Shown piece by piece: positions 51,822 through 61,181 of a DNA stretch of 63,693 nt (its first letter is position 1; each line of letters starts with the position of its first letter). Where the stretch lies: the NCBI GenBank assembly GCA_945865605.1, contig CAMBEL010000006.1, positions 1 to 63,693 of the forward strand, given 5' to 3'. The notes below the pieces were generated by a model, which was given only the letters and a program-made list of their open reading frames with translations, searched no databases and had not been told where the DNA came from. Source of the stretch: Bifidobacterium breve (GTDB taxonomy: Bacteria > Actinomycetota > Acidimicrobiia > IMCC26256 > JAENVU01). The position numbers were made by a program, and so were the translations under genes.

Positions 51822-52796
51822 GTGATCTCATCTCAGCGTGCGTTAGAAACGCAGCCTGCTTGCTGTTGCATCTGCGGAACGCGTGATGCAGAACCGGTAG
51901 GCGTCGGCGAGGATTTCGAATACCGCACTTCGCCAGACTCGTTTCTTGCCGTGCGATGCACCCGGTGCGGAGTGGTTTATCTAGACCCGCGACCGAGCAT
52001 GAAAGAGCTCGAGACGATTTATCCTGACGACTACCACGCATTCGCGTTCGATGAAGCGCGTTTCGGGATCGTGCACAAGGCTCGTAGTCGCCTGGAAGCA
52101 CGTCGATTGCTAAAGGCGTTGTCGGGACTCCCATCGGATGCCCGAATTCTCGACGTTGGATGCGGTGACGGTTTCCATCTCGACCTGCTCAGACAATCCG
52201 GACCGAACAGCTGGTGCCTCGAAGGTGTCGAACTCGACCACAGAGCAGCAACGATTGCACGACAGCGTGGCATCTCGGTTCATCAGGGTCGAATAGAAGA
52301 TGCCAACCTCGGACAGAGCCGTTTTGATGCAGTCATGCTTATTCAGACGATTGAGCATCTCGCAGATCCAATGCGAGCCCTAAAAGCCATCCAGCGTTTG
52401 TTGGTGCCCGGCGGCCTACTCCTGATCGTCACTGACAACACCGGCTCTCTCGATTTTGCCATCGCAAAACGTCGACATTGGGGCGGGTACCACTGGCCAC
52501 GACACTGGTACCTCTTCAACGCGTCATCCTTAAAGGAGCTGGCAACGCGATCCGGATTTGAAACCGTCGATATCTCCACGATGACGAGCCCGGTCAATTG
52601 GACATACTCAGTTAGAAACGCTCTCGACGACTGGGGAGCACCACGTCGACTGGTGGACTTCTTCTCACTCGAGTCCCCCGTGGCATTGGCGGTGTTTACG
52701 GCGTTCGACGCGTTCAATACTTTGGCGAGACGCGGAGCGCTGCTGAGAGCAGTATTCGCGCGCGCGCAATCGACTGAAGAACCTCTCGAGTCATGA
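51822..52796 (+). CDS. Class I SAM-dependent methyltransferase with N-terminal zinc-ribbon-like Cys pairs
   Basis: CCCICGTRDAEPVGVG...CTRCGVVYLDPRPSMKELETIYPDDYHAF; ARILDVGCGDGFHLDLLRQ. Confidence 0.88.
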   Translation: MISSQRALETQPACCCICGTRDAEPVGVGEDFEYRTSPDSFLAVRCTRCGVVYLDPRPSMKELETIYPDDYHAFAFDEARFGIVHKARSRLEARRLLKALSGLPSDARILDVGCGDGFHLDLLRQSGPNSWCLEGVELDHRAATIARQRGISVHQGRIEDANLGQSRFDAVMLIQTIEHLADPMRALKAIQRLLVPGGLLLIVTDNTGSLDFAIAKRRHWGGYHWPRHWYLFNASSLKELATRSGFETVDISTMTSPVNWTYSVRNALDDWGAPRRLVDFFSLESPVALAVFTAFDAFNTLARRGALLRAVFARAQSTEEPLES

Positions 52797-54133
52797 GCGC
52801 AAGACCAGCAGCGGACGAGGCGCCGATAGCCATCATCGGAAGCGGCGTCTCTGGCCTCGCTGCCGCGCGCGAACTAATGCATTTGGGACTTGATGCCACG
52901 GTCTACGAGTCCTCCAAGCAAATCGGCGGCATGGCCAACACACACCGCGATCTAGATGGGTTCATCTTTGACACAGGGGCACACTTCATTACCAACCGTT
53001 TTGCGACTGCTATCGGCATCGCGCCGCTGTGCCGCACGGTCCATCGTTACGGCGAGACCGTATGGTCGGATGGACGGGCCTACGACTACCCATTTGGGCT
53101 AATGCGTAATCCTCGTTATCTGCGCGGAGCGATAAATGCACGTATTCGAAGTAAACGTTCCGTTGAGACTGCCGCGGACCAGTTCCGATCCGAGTACGGA
53201 AGCGAGATAGCGGACGAGGTGGCTCTCCCGCTCCTTGAGCAATGGTCCGGGCTGCCGGCCGACCGCCTCTCACCTGCAGTCGCGGACAAACTCCCTGGTG
53301 GCATTCTGGCGACCCTCGCTCTCAAACTTTCCGCGCGCGCCACTAACAGGGCGGTAGCGATTGGGTACTGCCGAGAAGCGCCGCAGAGCGCGAATGTGTG
53401 GCACGTCTATCCAGAAAACGGAATCGCAACAATCTGCGCCGCACTCACAACGGAACTCGCTGACACCGTGCAAACGGATAGCCCCGTTGAACGGGTGCTC
53501 ACAACCGATGGATGCGCAGTTGGCGTGGTGGTCAACGGACGTGAGATACCGGCTGCGGCAGTCATAAGCACCCTTCCTGTCCCACACTTGGCTGCTCTCA
53601 CCGATGAAGAATCGCTGCAACCTTTTCGCCAGCTGCGCTATCGCGCGATGGTGTTCGTGAACATCATGCTCCGTGGTGGTGACGTCATGCCCGATACGTT
53701 GACATGGACCCCAGGAGTTGAGTTCCCCTGTTTTCGCATCTCGGAAACAACCCAATCGATGCCTTGGCTCGCTCCAACAGGATCGACAATTATCACCGCA
53801 GACCTCGGCGCTTTAGTCGGCGATTCAATTTGGACACAAGACGACCAAGCGCTCGAAGAGATGGTGTTGAAAGCTCTTTGTGCGATCGTGCCAAGCGCGC
53901 GCCGGGATTTCTTGGGATCCCGTGTATTGCGTTCTGCTTTCGCATACCCAATATTCGATCTTGCATACGAGGAAACACGCCTCGCACTCGGTCGCGGTAC
54001 CGGCATCGAACGATTGTTGAGCGTCGGGCGGAACGGCGAATTTGCGCACATTCTCATGGAGGACTCGTACTGGAGAACACTCCGTCAAGTCCGCAAGCTC
54101 GCCGCACAACTCAATGAACCGGTACAGAACTGA
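52793..54133 (+). CDS. FAD-dependent oxidoreductase (PPOX/amine oxidase/UGM-like)
   Basis: IAIIGSGVSGLAAARELMHLGLDATVYESSKQIGGMANTHRDLDGFIFDTGAHFIT; ATGA overlap with upstream MTase. Confidence 0.82.
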   Translation: MSARPAADEAPIAIIGSGVSGLAAARELMHLGLDATVYESSKQIGGMANTHRDLDGFIFDTGAHFITNRFATAIGIAPLCRTVHRYGETVWSDGRAYDYPFGLMRNPRYLRGAINARIRSKRSVETAADQFRSEYGSEIADEVALPLLEQWSGLPADRLSPAVADKLPGGILATLALKLSARATNRAVAIGYCREAPQSANVWHVYPENGIATICAALTTELADTVQTDSPVERVLTTDGCAVGVVVNGREIPAAAVISTLPVPHLAALTDEESLQPFRQLRYRAMVFVNIMLRGGDVMPDTLTWTPGVEFPCFRISETTQSMPWLAPTGSTIITADLGALVGDSIWTQDDQALEEMVLKALCAIVPSARRDFLGSRVLRSAFAYPIFDLAYEETRLALGRGTGIERLLSVGRNGEFAHILMEDSYWRTLRQVRKLAAQLNEPVQN

Positions 54134-54154
54134 TGATGTGGGAAAAACCTCCTC

Positions 54155-55807
54155 TCACGGAGAGCTTTGTTCCACCTCACCAGGAAGGTAGCGGTAGAGC
54201 CCGTGGTGCTCGAAGAAGTACGGATTCGGTTCAATAACGCGCACGCGCGCCGGACGGAAGAACGCGAGATAGTCGGCGATGACATTGCACTTGGTTGAGA
54301 TGCGCCCTTCACCCGAAGTATAAACAAACCAAATGTCATTCTTCGGGCCCGCGGCTGACAACAATCGACGTGCAACATCCAGCGGTGCTCGGTCTGCCAC
54401 TCTTTCCGAATAATCGGTCCAGTCGATGAGACGCGAAGGAACAAGATCCGGGAAACCGATCTGTTGGATGTCGCTTCCCAGAAGGCGTCTTACATCTATA
54501 CCGATCGAGTCCGGGCAATAGACGACCACATCACCCGCGTGCGCCTCAGACCCAATCACATTGGCAATCTCGAACGCTTGCGTACGACTCCGCAAAGCAT
54601 TGCTAGTTCCGCCCCAAAATCCAAGAACCAAGAGAATCACCACGGCGCCATACCTGACCGTCCGACTTGCAAAGACGGTTACACCAAAGGCGGCTGCGAG
54701 GATGAACAGCGGGAAGATCACGGCCGCGTAACGAGCTTCAAATGTTGTACCCGCGATCCGAGACAGCACAAGTCCGCCAAGCAAAACCGCTATTCCGATT
54801 CCGACCTCTACCCTCACTCCAGGCCTCGTTCGCAGATCTACTTCGAAATGCATCGCATCGACCGCGCGAGCAAACAACGCCAAGCCCGCAACAAGCAGTA
54901 GTGCCCAGCCAGCCGCTTGCGTATTCCCACCAAAACTCTTGAAAGCTTCGGCGAGACTCGCGACCGGCGCAATCTGTTCTCCCCACGGCGTTCCGGTGTG
55001 TTCAAGTTGGTAAAGGAACGTTGGCAACCAAATAAGAAATGTCGAGATCCCGAGCAACATTGCAATGAAGGTGCGCCACGTCGCGTTCCGTCGAATTGGG
55101 TCGCCACGCACCGCGCACACCACTAGCCAAAGAGCAACAATTCCCACAAGGAAGAACGACCAGTAGTGCGTGTACACGAGTAATGCGGCGAGTGCGGCGA
55201 CGGTGAATAACCTGCCAATCGAAGGCTGGTCGAGTGAGCGCAGAACTGCCAAGTACCCAAGCGTCACCAGCAGGACGACTACGCAATACATCCGTGCTTC
55301 GGTCGCGTAACGGATCGCGAATGGCGATGCCGCCAGCAACAACAATGAAGTCCAGGCCACCGTGCGGACTTCGGGACTCTGCAATCCCGCTCCCGCACGT
55401 CGATTGTCGAGCCGACGCCCCGCGAACCACATTGGAACCAGGGTGACAATTCCGATTACACCGGAGAGGGAGCGAACGGCGAATGTGCTCGCGCCGAAGA
55501 GACCTATCCATGGTTTCAGGAGGAGGTAGTACAGCGGCGGTGCGCCGTCCTGCTCCAAGGCCGCGCGCAGTTCCGAATACGGCAGTTGAGCGATGTTGAC
55601 CGATAGGGCTTCGTCGGCCCACAAATCGGATCGCGCATACAGACGAAGGAAGATCCCAATCGTCAACACGATGCCAACTGAAAGAATTAGCCAGATCAAA
55701 TCAGGTGCAGATCTCGCAACAGTTATAGGCGCAGCGTCATATCCTTCAATCTCTGGCGCGCCCGATTCCGTTGCCATCGCGAGAAGTCTAGGAGCGCCTG
55801 CACGCAT
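54155..55807 (-). CDS. Multi-pass membrane glycosyltransferase (GT39/ArnT-like PMT_2)
   Basis: FLRLYARSDLWADEALSVNIAQLPYSELRAALEQDGAPPLYYLLLKPWIGLFGASTFAVRSLSGVIGI; many TMs. Confidence 0.82.
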   Translation of the reverse strand: MRAGAPRLLAMATESGAPEIEGYDAAPITVARSAPDLIWLILSVGIVLTIGIFLRLYARSDLWADEALSVNIAQLPYSELRAALEQDGAPPLYYLLLKPWIGLFGASTFAVRSLSGVIGIVTLVPMWFAGRRLDNRRAGAGLQSPEVRTVAWTSLLLLAASPFAIRYATEARMYCVVVLLVTLGYLAVLRSLDQPSIGRLFTVAALAALLVYTHYWSFFLVGIVALWLVVCAVRGDPIRRNATWRTFIAMLLGISTFLIWLPTFLYQLEHTGTPWGEQIAPVASLAEAFKSFGGNTQAAGWALLLVAGLALFARAVDAMHFEVDLRTRPGVRVEVGIGIAVLLGGLVLSRIAGTTFEARYAAVIFPLFILAAAFGVTVFASRTVRYGAVVILLVLGFWGGTSNALRSRTQAFEIANVIGSEAHAGDVVVYCPDSIGIDVRRLLGSDIQQIGFPDLVPSRLIDWTDYSERVADRAPLDVARRLLSAAGPKNDIWFVYTSGEGRISTKCNVIADYLAFFRPARVRVIEPNPYFFEHHGLYRYLPGEVEQSSP

Positions 55808-56954
55808 CGAGATACGCGCTAAGGGTCCCGGCTAGATAGGTATCCCAGTCACTCGGAGCCGCCTCTGGCTGCGGCGCGAATGGTGCGGCCGCAAAGTCGA
55901 CCAACCGGAGTGACAGTTCCTTTGCATCGCGTGGCGCAAACAACAGCGCGTTGCACTCTCGCGATACCAGTTCTGGAATACCACCACTCGCAGCTCCTAT
56001 GACAGCAATTCCTCGTGCCCGCGCTTCGCTTGCAACCAGTGGAGCAGGATCTGGCCATTCCGACGGCACCACGACTGCGTCGGATTCGGCGAAAACCGCC
56101 TCCTTCTCGGGTCCCGTTACCCAACCTCGGTAGTCGACACCCCTCGCTGTGCGAACGATGGATTCGAGCGGTCCTCGACCGGCAACAACTAGACGGAGTT
56201 CAACGTCGCTGATGCTTCTTGCGCGATCGAACGCAGAGAGCAAGGTCGCGAGGCCTTTATCGCGCGCTAGGCGACCCAGATACGCGAATGTGATGGGCGA
56301 GTTTACCTTCCGTTGCGGTCGCGCTGCTGTAGACATTTCTACAGGGTTGTAAAGCACGCGCATTCGGTTCTGCGCCCATTCGAGGCTCTCATGGCGCTCG
56401 GCAACGGCCTTCGAAACTGCTAACAACACATCTGGAGCAGATCGGCCAACCGAGGCATTACGCACTTTAGATACCGCCGAACATGCGAAACACCTTTCGT
56501 CGCATGAAGTGCCGTCACGACGTACCAAGGAGTTTCTTTGACAAAGAAGCCAATAGTCATGAACGGTATGTACGTGCGGCAGACCGCGCCTGCTCGGAAA
56601 TGTGAGAGCTGTCGTCGATAACCCTTGGAGAGCGTGTGTGTGCACAACGTCGGGTCTGAATTGCGCTACGGCCGCATCGAGAGCACGCACGGTAGCCCGC
56701 CGATGCAAGTCCGCGAGATGAAAAATTGCGCGACGAAATGCTGGCTGGGATCCCGAATCACGTATCGGATACGGAAATGGCTTGACGACCGCAACGACGG
56801 CAGGATCGGAATCTGAACAATCGCTCTCCCCTAGAGATACGGCTCGCACGGCATGACCATTAGATATAAGTCGCTCCGCAAGAGATGCCGCCATCTGCTC
56901 AGCGCCACCCAATACCTCGGGAGGCCACAAATTCGAGACCATCAGAATGCGCAT
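55788..56954 (-). CDS. GT4 family glycosyltransferase
   Basis: MRILMVSNLWPPEVLGGAEQMAASLAERLISNGH...DVVHTHALQGLS...FAYLGRLARDKGLATLLSAF. Confidence 0.9.
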   Translation of the reverse strand: MRILMVSNLWPPEVLGGAEQMAASLAERLISNGHAVRAVSLGESDCSDSDPAVVAVVKPFPYPIRDSGSQPAFRRAIFHLADLHRRATVRALDAAVAQFRPDVVHTHALQGLSTTALTFPSRRGLPHVHTVHDYWLLCQRNSLVRRDGTSCDERCFACSAVSKVRNASVGRSAPDVLLAVSKAVAERHESLEWAQNRMRVLYNPVEMSTAARPQRKVNSPITFAYLGRLARDKGLATLLSAFDRARSISDVELRLVVAGRGPLESIVRTARGVDYRGWVTGPEKEAVFAESDAVVVPSEWPDPAPLVASEARARGIAVIGAASGGIPELVSRECNALLFAPRDAKELSLRLVDFAAAPFAPQPEAAPSDWDTYLAGTLSAYLDACRRS

Positions 56955-57078
56955 GCAGATCCTCGCTCGATGATCGACTTAATACCCGTCTGCTCCATCG
57001 CTCTCATCTGACGGTATCGGTTCACCAAGACCCGAACGCGACATCTCCACCTTCGCCGCTGCCGTACGCTGTCAGGCG

Positions 57079-58161
57079 GTGCGAATCGGGCTGATTGCAG
57101 ACGCAGTTGACGAACCCGGGGGGATAGGCCGTTACACGCGCGAGTTGCTCGCTGGACTCGCCCGTACTGGCGACGTGAGCCTCGTCGTTTGCTCCCCTAA
57201 TGCAGGGCTTTCCACCGTCGCACGCCTGGCCGGCGATCGCCTCGATGCACACCTTCCAATGCCGGAGGATTCCGTCGCCGGTGGCCTTTGGGTCCGCCAT
57301 TTGAGTGGGCGTCAACTAGCAAGCCAAAAGGTCGCCGTAGTTCACGCCACGAAGCACCTTGTTCCCCGAACGCCACTGCCAACCGTTCTTACGGTTCACG
57401 ACGTACTCACCATCACTAGACGTCGCGAGAATCCAATCCTCAAACGAATCTTGCTACCGCGCCAATACATGCGTTCCATGCACGGAGCTGATCTGCTTGT
57501 CGCGGTGAGCGGAGCAACGCGTGATCGGCTGCTTGCTCTAGAACAAACATGGGCATCAAAGACAACCGTCATCCCTGAGGGAGCGAGTCGCGCCCTATTT
57601 GAGGCTTCTCCAATTGAAATCCCGAATCTTGGCGACTTCGCCTTAGCGGTTGGAGACGTAATCCCGCGCAAGAACCTGAACGTGTTGATCGACGTTTGGC
57701 CTGAGGTCGTCGAACGCGGTGGACCACATCTCTTGGTCATCGGCGCGCTCGGGCCGCGCGGCAATGACATCGGTGCAGCACTAGAGGATCTTGAGGAACG
57801 TCACCTCGCAACCTGGATACGCGGCACAGACGACGGAAGGCTGCGTTGGTCTTACGAGCATGCGCGCGTCGTATTGCTGCCAAGTTTCGAAGAAGGATTT
57901 GGGCTCCCCCTGGTAGAAGCGCGCGCGTTCGGCGCCGCCGTGATTGCAAGTACTGACCGCGCTTTAGTGGAAGTCGCAGGTGGTGATCTGAACGTGATCC
58001 ATATCAGCCCAAGTGATCGCAACGCGTGGCGTGATGCGGTGATCGCCACTTCGCCGCGCGTTCATAGCGCGATAGTGGAACCAAGCCCCGATTTGTATAG
58101 CTGGGACCGCCATGCGGCCACCGTGGTCCAGGCATATCGCGACCTAGCGTCAATCCTGTAA
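57079..58161 (+). CDS. GT4 family glycosyltransferase
   Basis: RIGLIADAVDEPGGIGRYTRELLAGLARTG...VVHATKHLVPRTPLPTVLTVHDVL...PSFEEGFGLPLVEARAFGAAVIAS; GTG start. Confidence 0.9.
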   Translation: MRIGLIADAVDEPGGIGRYTRELLAGLARTGDVSLVVCSPNAGLSTVARLAGDRLDAHLPMPEDSVAGGLWVRHLSGRQLASQKVAVVHATKHLVPRTPLPTVLTVHDVLTITRRRENPILKRILLPRQYMRSMHGADLLVAVSGATRDRLLALEQTWASKTTVIPEGASRALFEASPIEIPNLGDFALAVGDVIPRKNLNVLIDVWPEVVERGGPHLLVIGALGPRGNDIGAALEDLEERHLATWIRGTDDGRLRWSYEHARVVLLPSFEEGFGLPLVEARAFGAAVIASTDRALVEVAGGDLNVIHISPSDRNAWRDAVIATSPRVHSAIVEPSPDLYSWDRHAATVVQAYRDLASIL

Positions 58162-58183
58162 CGCTCCACGTCCAAAAGAACAA

Positions 58184-59596
58184 TCAAACAGTCGGGGAAC
58201 GAACTGACTTGACAGCCGGCACCATATCTACTTCTTGCGGTGCCATTGTCGCCAACAATCCCATCATCACCCAAAAGAGTTGGATCGCAGGGACCATCTC
58301 GAAGTAAGTCGCAACCGTGCTCGAAACCATGATGGCTAGCAATAGCGCGCAGAAACCGGCCGCTAAATGTTTCTCGGGGTCCACCGATCTTCGTTCAACG
58401 TCGCGAGCGAACAAGAACATCGAAACAAGCATCGCTACGAAAAGCCACAAGCCGAGGATTCCTAATTCGAATGCCCACTTTAGATATGAGTTATCGGGCA
58501 GGTAGATCGCCTTCTCGTCTTGATGTCGCAGTTTGGCAAGTTTCTCTGCGGCGGCTCCCGTAGTTCCCAGGCCACTTCCCATCGGCGCATCAATGAACTG
58601 TTCAAAGCGCGTATCCCATGACGATGTACGAGCTGAGAGGCTGTCACTGTTCGTGAAAGCACGCGCGAATGATGAACCCGAAGGAAGCAACAGTGCCGCG
58701 ACGATCACCAAAGGAATTCCATAGACGAGCACCTTGTACCGATGAAACGCCAGATATAAGAGTCCAATCGCGAGACCTAGAAGTGCTGCGCGCACATAAC
58801 TCGAGATGATGCCTGACGCGATTAGTGGGATCGAGATGAAAAAGATCTTGCTGCGGAGTCTCCTGGGTTCTGCCAAAGCGAAGGGAGTCACCAGCAGTAC
58901 GACGAGCATTAGATAAAACGCGAACGGGAACGGTTGGTTGAAGGTCGAGAATGCTCTGAGCCTGAAGTTTTCAGCGAACCTGATCGTCTCGTCGTACTGG
59001 TAGCCAACTCGACGCAGGAACTCGTGACCAGCAAGTTGTTGAGCTATTCCAACAAGAGAGACAAAGATCGCGACCGCGAGAAGAATCGAGATCAGGTCAT
59101 CGCGTTCCTTGCGGGAAAAAGGGCATCGCCAAATGACAACAGCAATAAGCGCGTCGAAAAATGAGATACGCATACCGATCATCGCCGTAGTGCCGCCCAC
59201 TAGCGCGGCGGAGATTATGCCGATCGAAGCCAGGGCAGCGAACGCTGGCACCCAACCGGGTATGCGTCGGCGCCCAGTTGCCCTGGCGGCGGCGGGACAA
59301 ACGAACGTGAGCAACAACAAGACGAGGATCGTCGCTTGCTTCCAGCCATCGACGATAGGAGGAAAACGCCCCGATGCTCGGAGCCCATCGAAGGGAACGG
59401 CGGCGACGAAGAGCAACACGCCAATCTGTGGGCGCCGCGCCAGCAGAACGATTATCGGAGCCAGTACTGCCAGGAGCAATACCCACGGAGTCCAACCGAT
59501 CAACATGGCGAACCCGGCTATTACAGATGCTGCAACCAGAATGCTCGGGGTCGGAATATTGAGCCGATTGGTCAATGCTGTGAGCCAAGACATCAC
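58184..59596 (-). CDS. O-antigen ligase / Wzy-type polymerase family membrane protein
   Basis: About 12 hydrophobic segments; NSDSLSARTSSWDTRFEQFIDAPMGSGLGTTGAAAEKL...PDNSYLKWAFELGILGLWLF O-antigen ligase pattern. Confidence 0.85.
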   Translation of the reverse strand: MMSWLTALTNRLNIPTPSILVAASVIAGFAMLIGWTPWVLLLAVLAPIIVLLARRPQIGVLLFVAAVPFDGLRASGRFPPIVDGWKQATILVLLLLTFVCPAAARATGRRRIPGWVPAFAALASIGIISAALVGGTTAMIGMRISFFDALIAVVIWRCPFSRKERDDLISILLAVAIFVSLVGIAQQLAGHEFLRRVGYQYDETIRFAENFRLRAFSTFNQPFPFAFYLMLVVLLVTPFALAEPRRLRSKIFFISIPLIASGIISSYVRAALLGLAIGLLYLAFHRYKVLVYGIPLVIVAALLLPSGSSFARAFTNSDSLSARTSSWDTRFEQFIDAPMGSGLGTTGAAAEKLAKLRHQDEKAIYLPDNSYLKWAFELGILGLWLFVAMLVSMFLFARDVERRSVDPEKHLAAGFCALLLAIMVSSTVATYFEMVPAIQLFWVMMGLLATMAPQEVDMVPAVKSVRSPTV

Positions 59597-59662
59597 CTAG
59601 AGGCTAGATCGCCTAAATGGGGCGTACGCGCCGGGCACCGAAACGTTAGTAATCGCGTTGCA

Positions 59663-59712
59663 TGGTGACCATTTCCTCGGTGATCATTCATCGATCACCG
59701 TTCGGGCGCCCG
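59663..59712. promoter_or_regulatory. Cluster of three dyads in the divergent intergenic region upstream of the BY-kinase (candidate operators)
   Basis: TGGTgACCA (59663-59671); CGGTGATC-attcatc-GATCACCG (59678-59700); CGGGCGCCCG (59703-59712). Confidence 0.45.
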
Positions 59713-59753
59713 TGGTTCCCCGCCGTCGTGACACAACGTAGGATTGTGCGCCC

Positions 59754-61181
59754 ATGGATCTTGCAGCCCACTTCCGAGTTATTGCCCAGAACTGGGTGCG
59801 GATCTTGGCGATCTCATTTGTGATTGCGCTAGTCGTCTTGCTCGGAAGCAGCTTGCGCACGAAAGAATTTCAAGCCAAAGAACTACTTGTCGTTGCTCCG
59901 GGAGTAGTGACGGGCGGACAGACCGAAGGGGAAGCGTCTTCGTTTCTGGCGCAGACTTATTCGCAGTACACCGATACGCCAACCGTCGTACGCGAAGCGG
60001 TCAAGAGGGCCGGACTCGACCTCTCCGTTAAGGATGCAACGGCAAGAATTTCTGGACGGCCAATAGGCGACCTCGGATTCCTCGAGGTCACGGCAACGGG
60101 ACCGACCGCGCAGGACGCCGAGCGTCTGACCAGATTCACAGCGCAAGCTCTCGTTTGGGCAATCCAGACCCAGGAGTCGGCACGGCAGTTCACCGACCTA
60201 CTCCCGATTCAAGTTGAACGTCAGCAACTTCAGGCTCAATACGACGCGTTGCCTATCGGTTCAGCCGAACTGTTTGCGATCCAGAACAGGCTCAACGCTT
60301 TGAATGACGCCGAAGGCGCTATCAGATCTCGGGCGACAAATAAGTTGAGTGTCCTCTCAACTGCAGTGCCGAATAATGAACCAATTTCGCCGAAGCCATT
60401 GCGTGACGCGGTATTCGCCTTCTTGGTATCAATCGTCGTAATAGGCGAACTCACGGTGCTGCTGCACTACGTCGGCGACCGCTTCTCAAGTTCCGAAGAC
60501 ACCGGTGAAGTAACACGCCTCACCGGGCTTTCGGTGCTTGGCAAGATTCCTAAGGGTGCCGACGTGGAGGTACTCGAAAGTTTCCGCGTATTGCGCACGA
60601 ATCTTATGGTCCTCGAGGGAGCAGGCAGACCACGCACCGTTGCCATTGTAAGTGCAAACCAAGGTGCGGGTAAAACGTTCATAGCAACCCATCTAGCCGA
60701 ATCCGCCGCGGGCCTTGAAGAGAGAGTCGTACTCATCGACGCCGACCTGCGAAGGCCTGCGATCCACGAACGCTTCGCCATTCCGCGATCCCCCGGCCTA
60801 GCTGAAGTTCTTCAAGGCGGCGACCTAACCAGCGCGTTGCGCAAGGTAACGGACGAACAGTTCCTGCGTGTTCTTACAAGCGGTCAAGAAGTCGCTGACC
60901 CTTCTGGAGTAATCGGGGCGCGGGCTTTTCGCCATGTTCTCGACGCACTCCGAGCTGTACGGCTCGTTGTAGTTGATACCCCGCCCGCTGCACTGTTCGC
61001 CGATGCCATGGCCGTCGCTTCACAGTGCGATGCGACAATCTTCGTCATCGACGTTAAGACCAGCAGAAGGCGCCAAGTACGCCAGTCGATCGAAGCGCTA
61101 GAGCATGCCGGAGCCAACCTCATTGGTGTAGTCGTCAATCGCACCGCGACACCGAAACGCTCCGGTTACTACAGCTCTTAG
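59754..61181 (+). CDS. Wzz-domain / bacterial tyrosine kinase (CpsCD/CapAB-like) polysaccharide chain-length regulator
   Basis: N-terminal TM + Wzz region, second TM, then IVSANQGAGKTFIATHLAE, RVVLIDADLRRPAIHERF, LVVVDTPPAALFADAM; tail SGYYSS. Confidence 0.9.
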   Translation: MDLAAHFRVIAQNWVRILAISFVIALVVLLGSSLRTKEFQAKELLVVAPGVVTGGQTEGEASSFLAQTYSQYTDTPTVVREAVKRAGLDLSVKDATARISGRPIGDLGFLEVTATGPTAQDAERLTRFTAQALVWAIQTQESARQFTDLLPIQVERQQLQAQYDALPIGSAELFAIQNRLNALNDAEGAIRSRATNKLSVLSTAVPNNEPISPKPLRDAVFAFLVSIVVIGELTVLLHYVGDRFSSSEDTGEVTRLTGLSVLGKIPKGADVEVLESFRVLRTNLMVLEGAGRPRTVAIVSANQGAGKTFIATHLAESAAGLEERVVLIDADLRRPAIHERFAIPRSPGLAEVLQGGDLTSALRKVTDEQFLRVLTSGQEVADPSGVIGARAFRHVLDALRAVRLVVVDTPPAALFADAMAVASQCDATIFVIDVKTSRRRQVRQSIEALEHAGANLIGVVVNRTATPKRSGYYSS

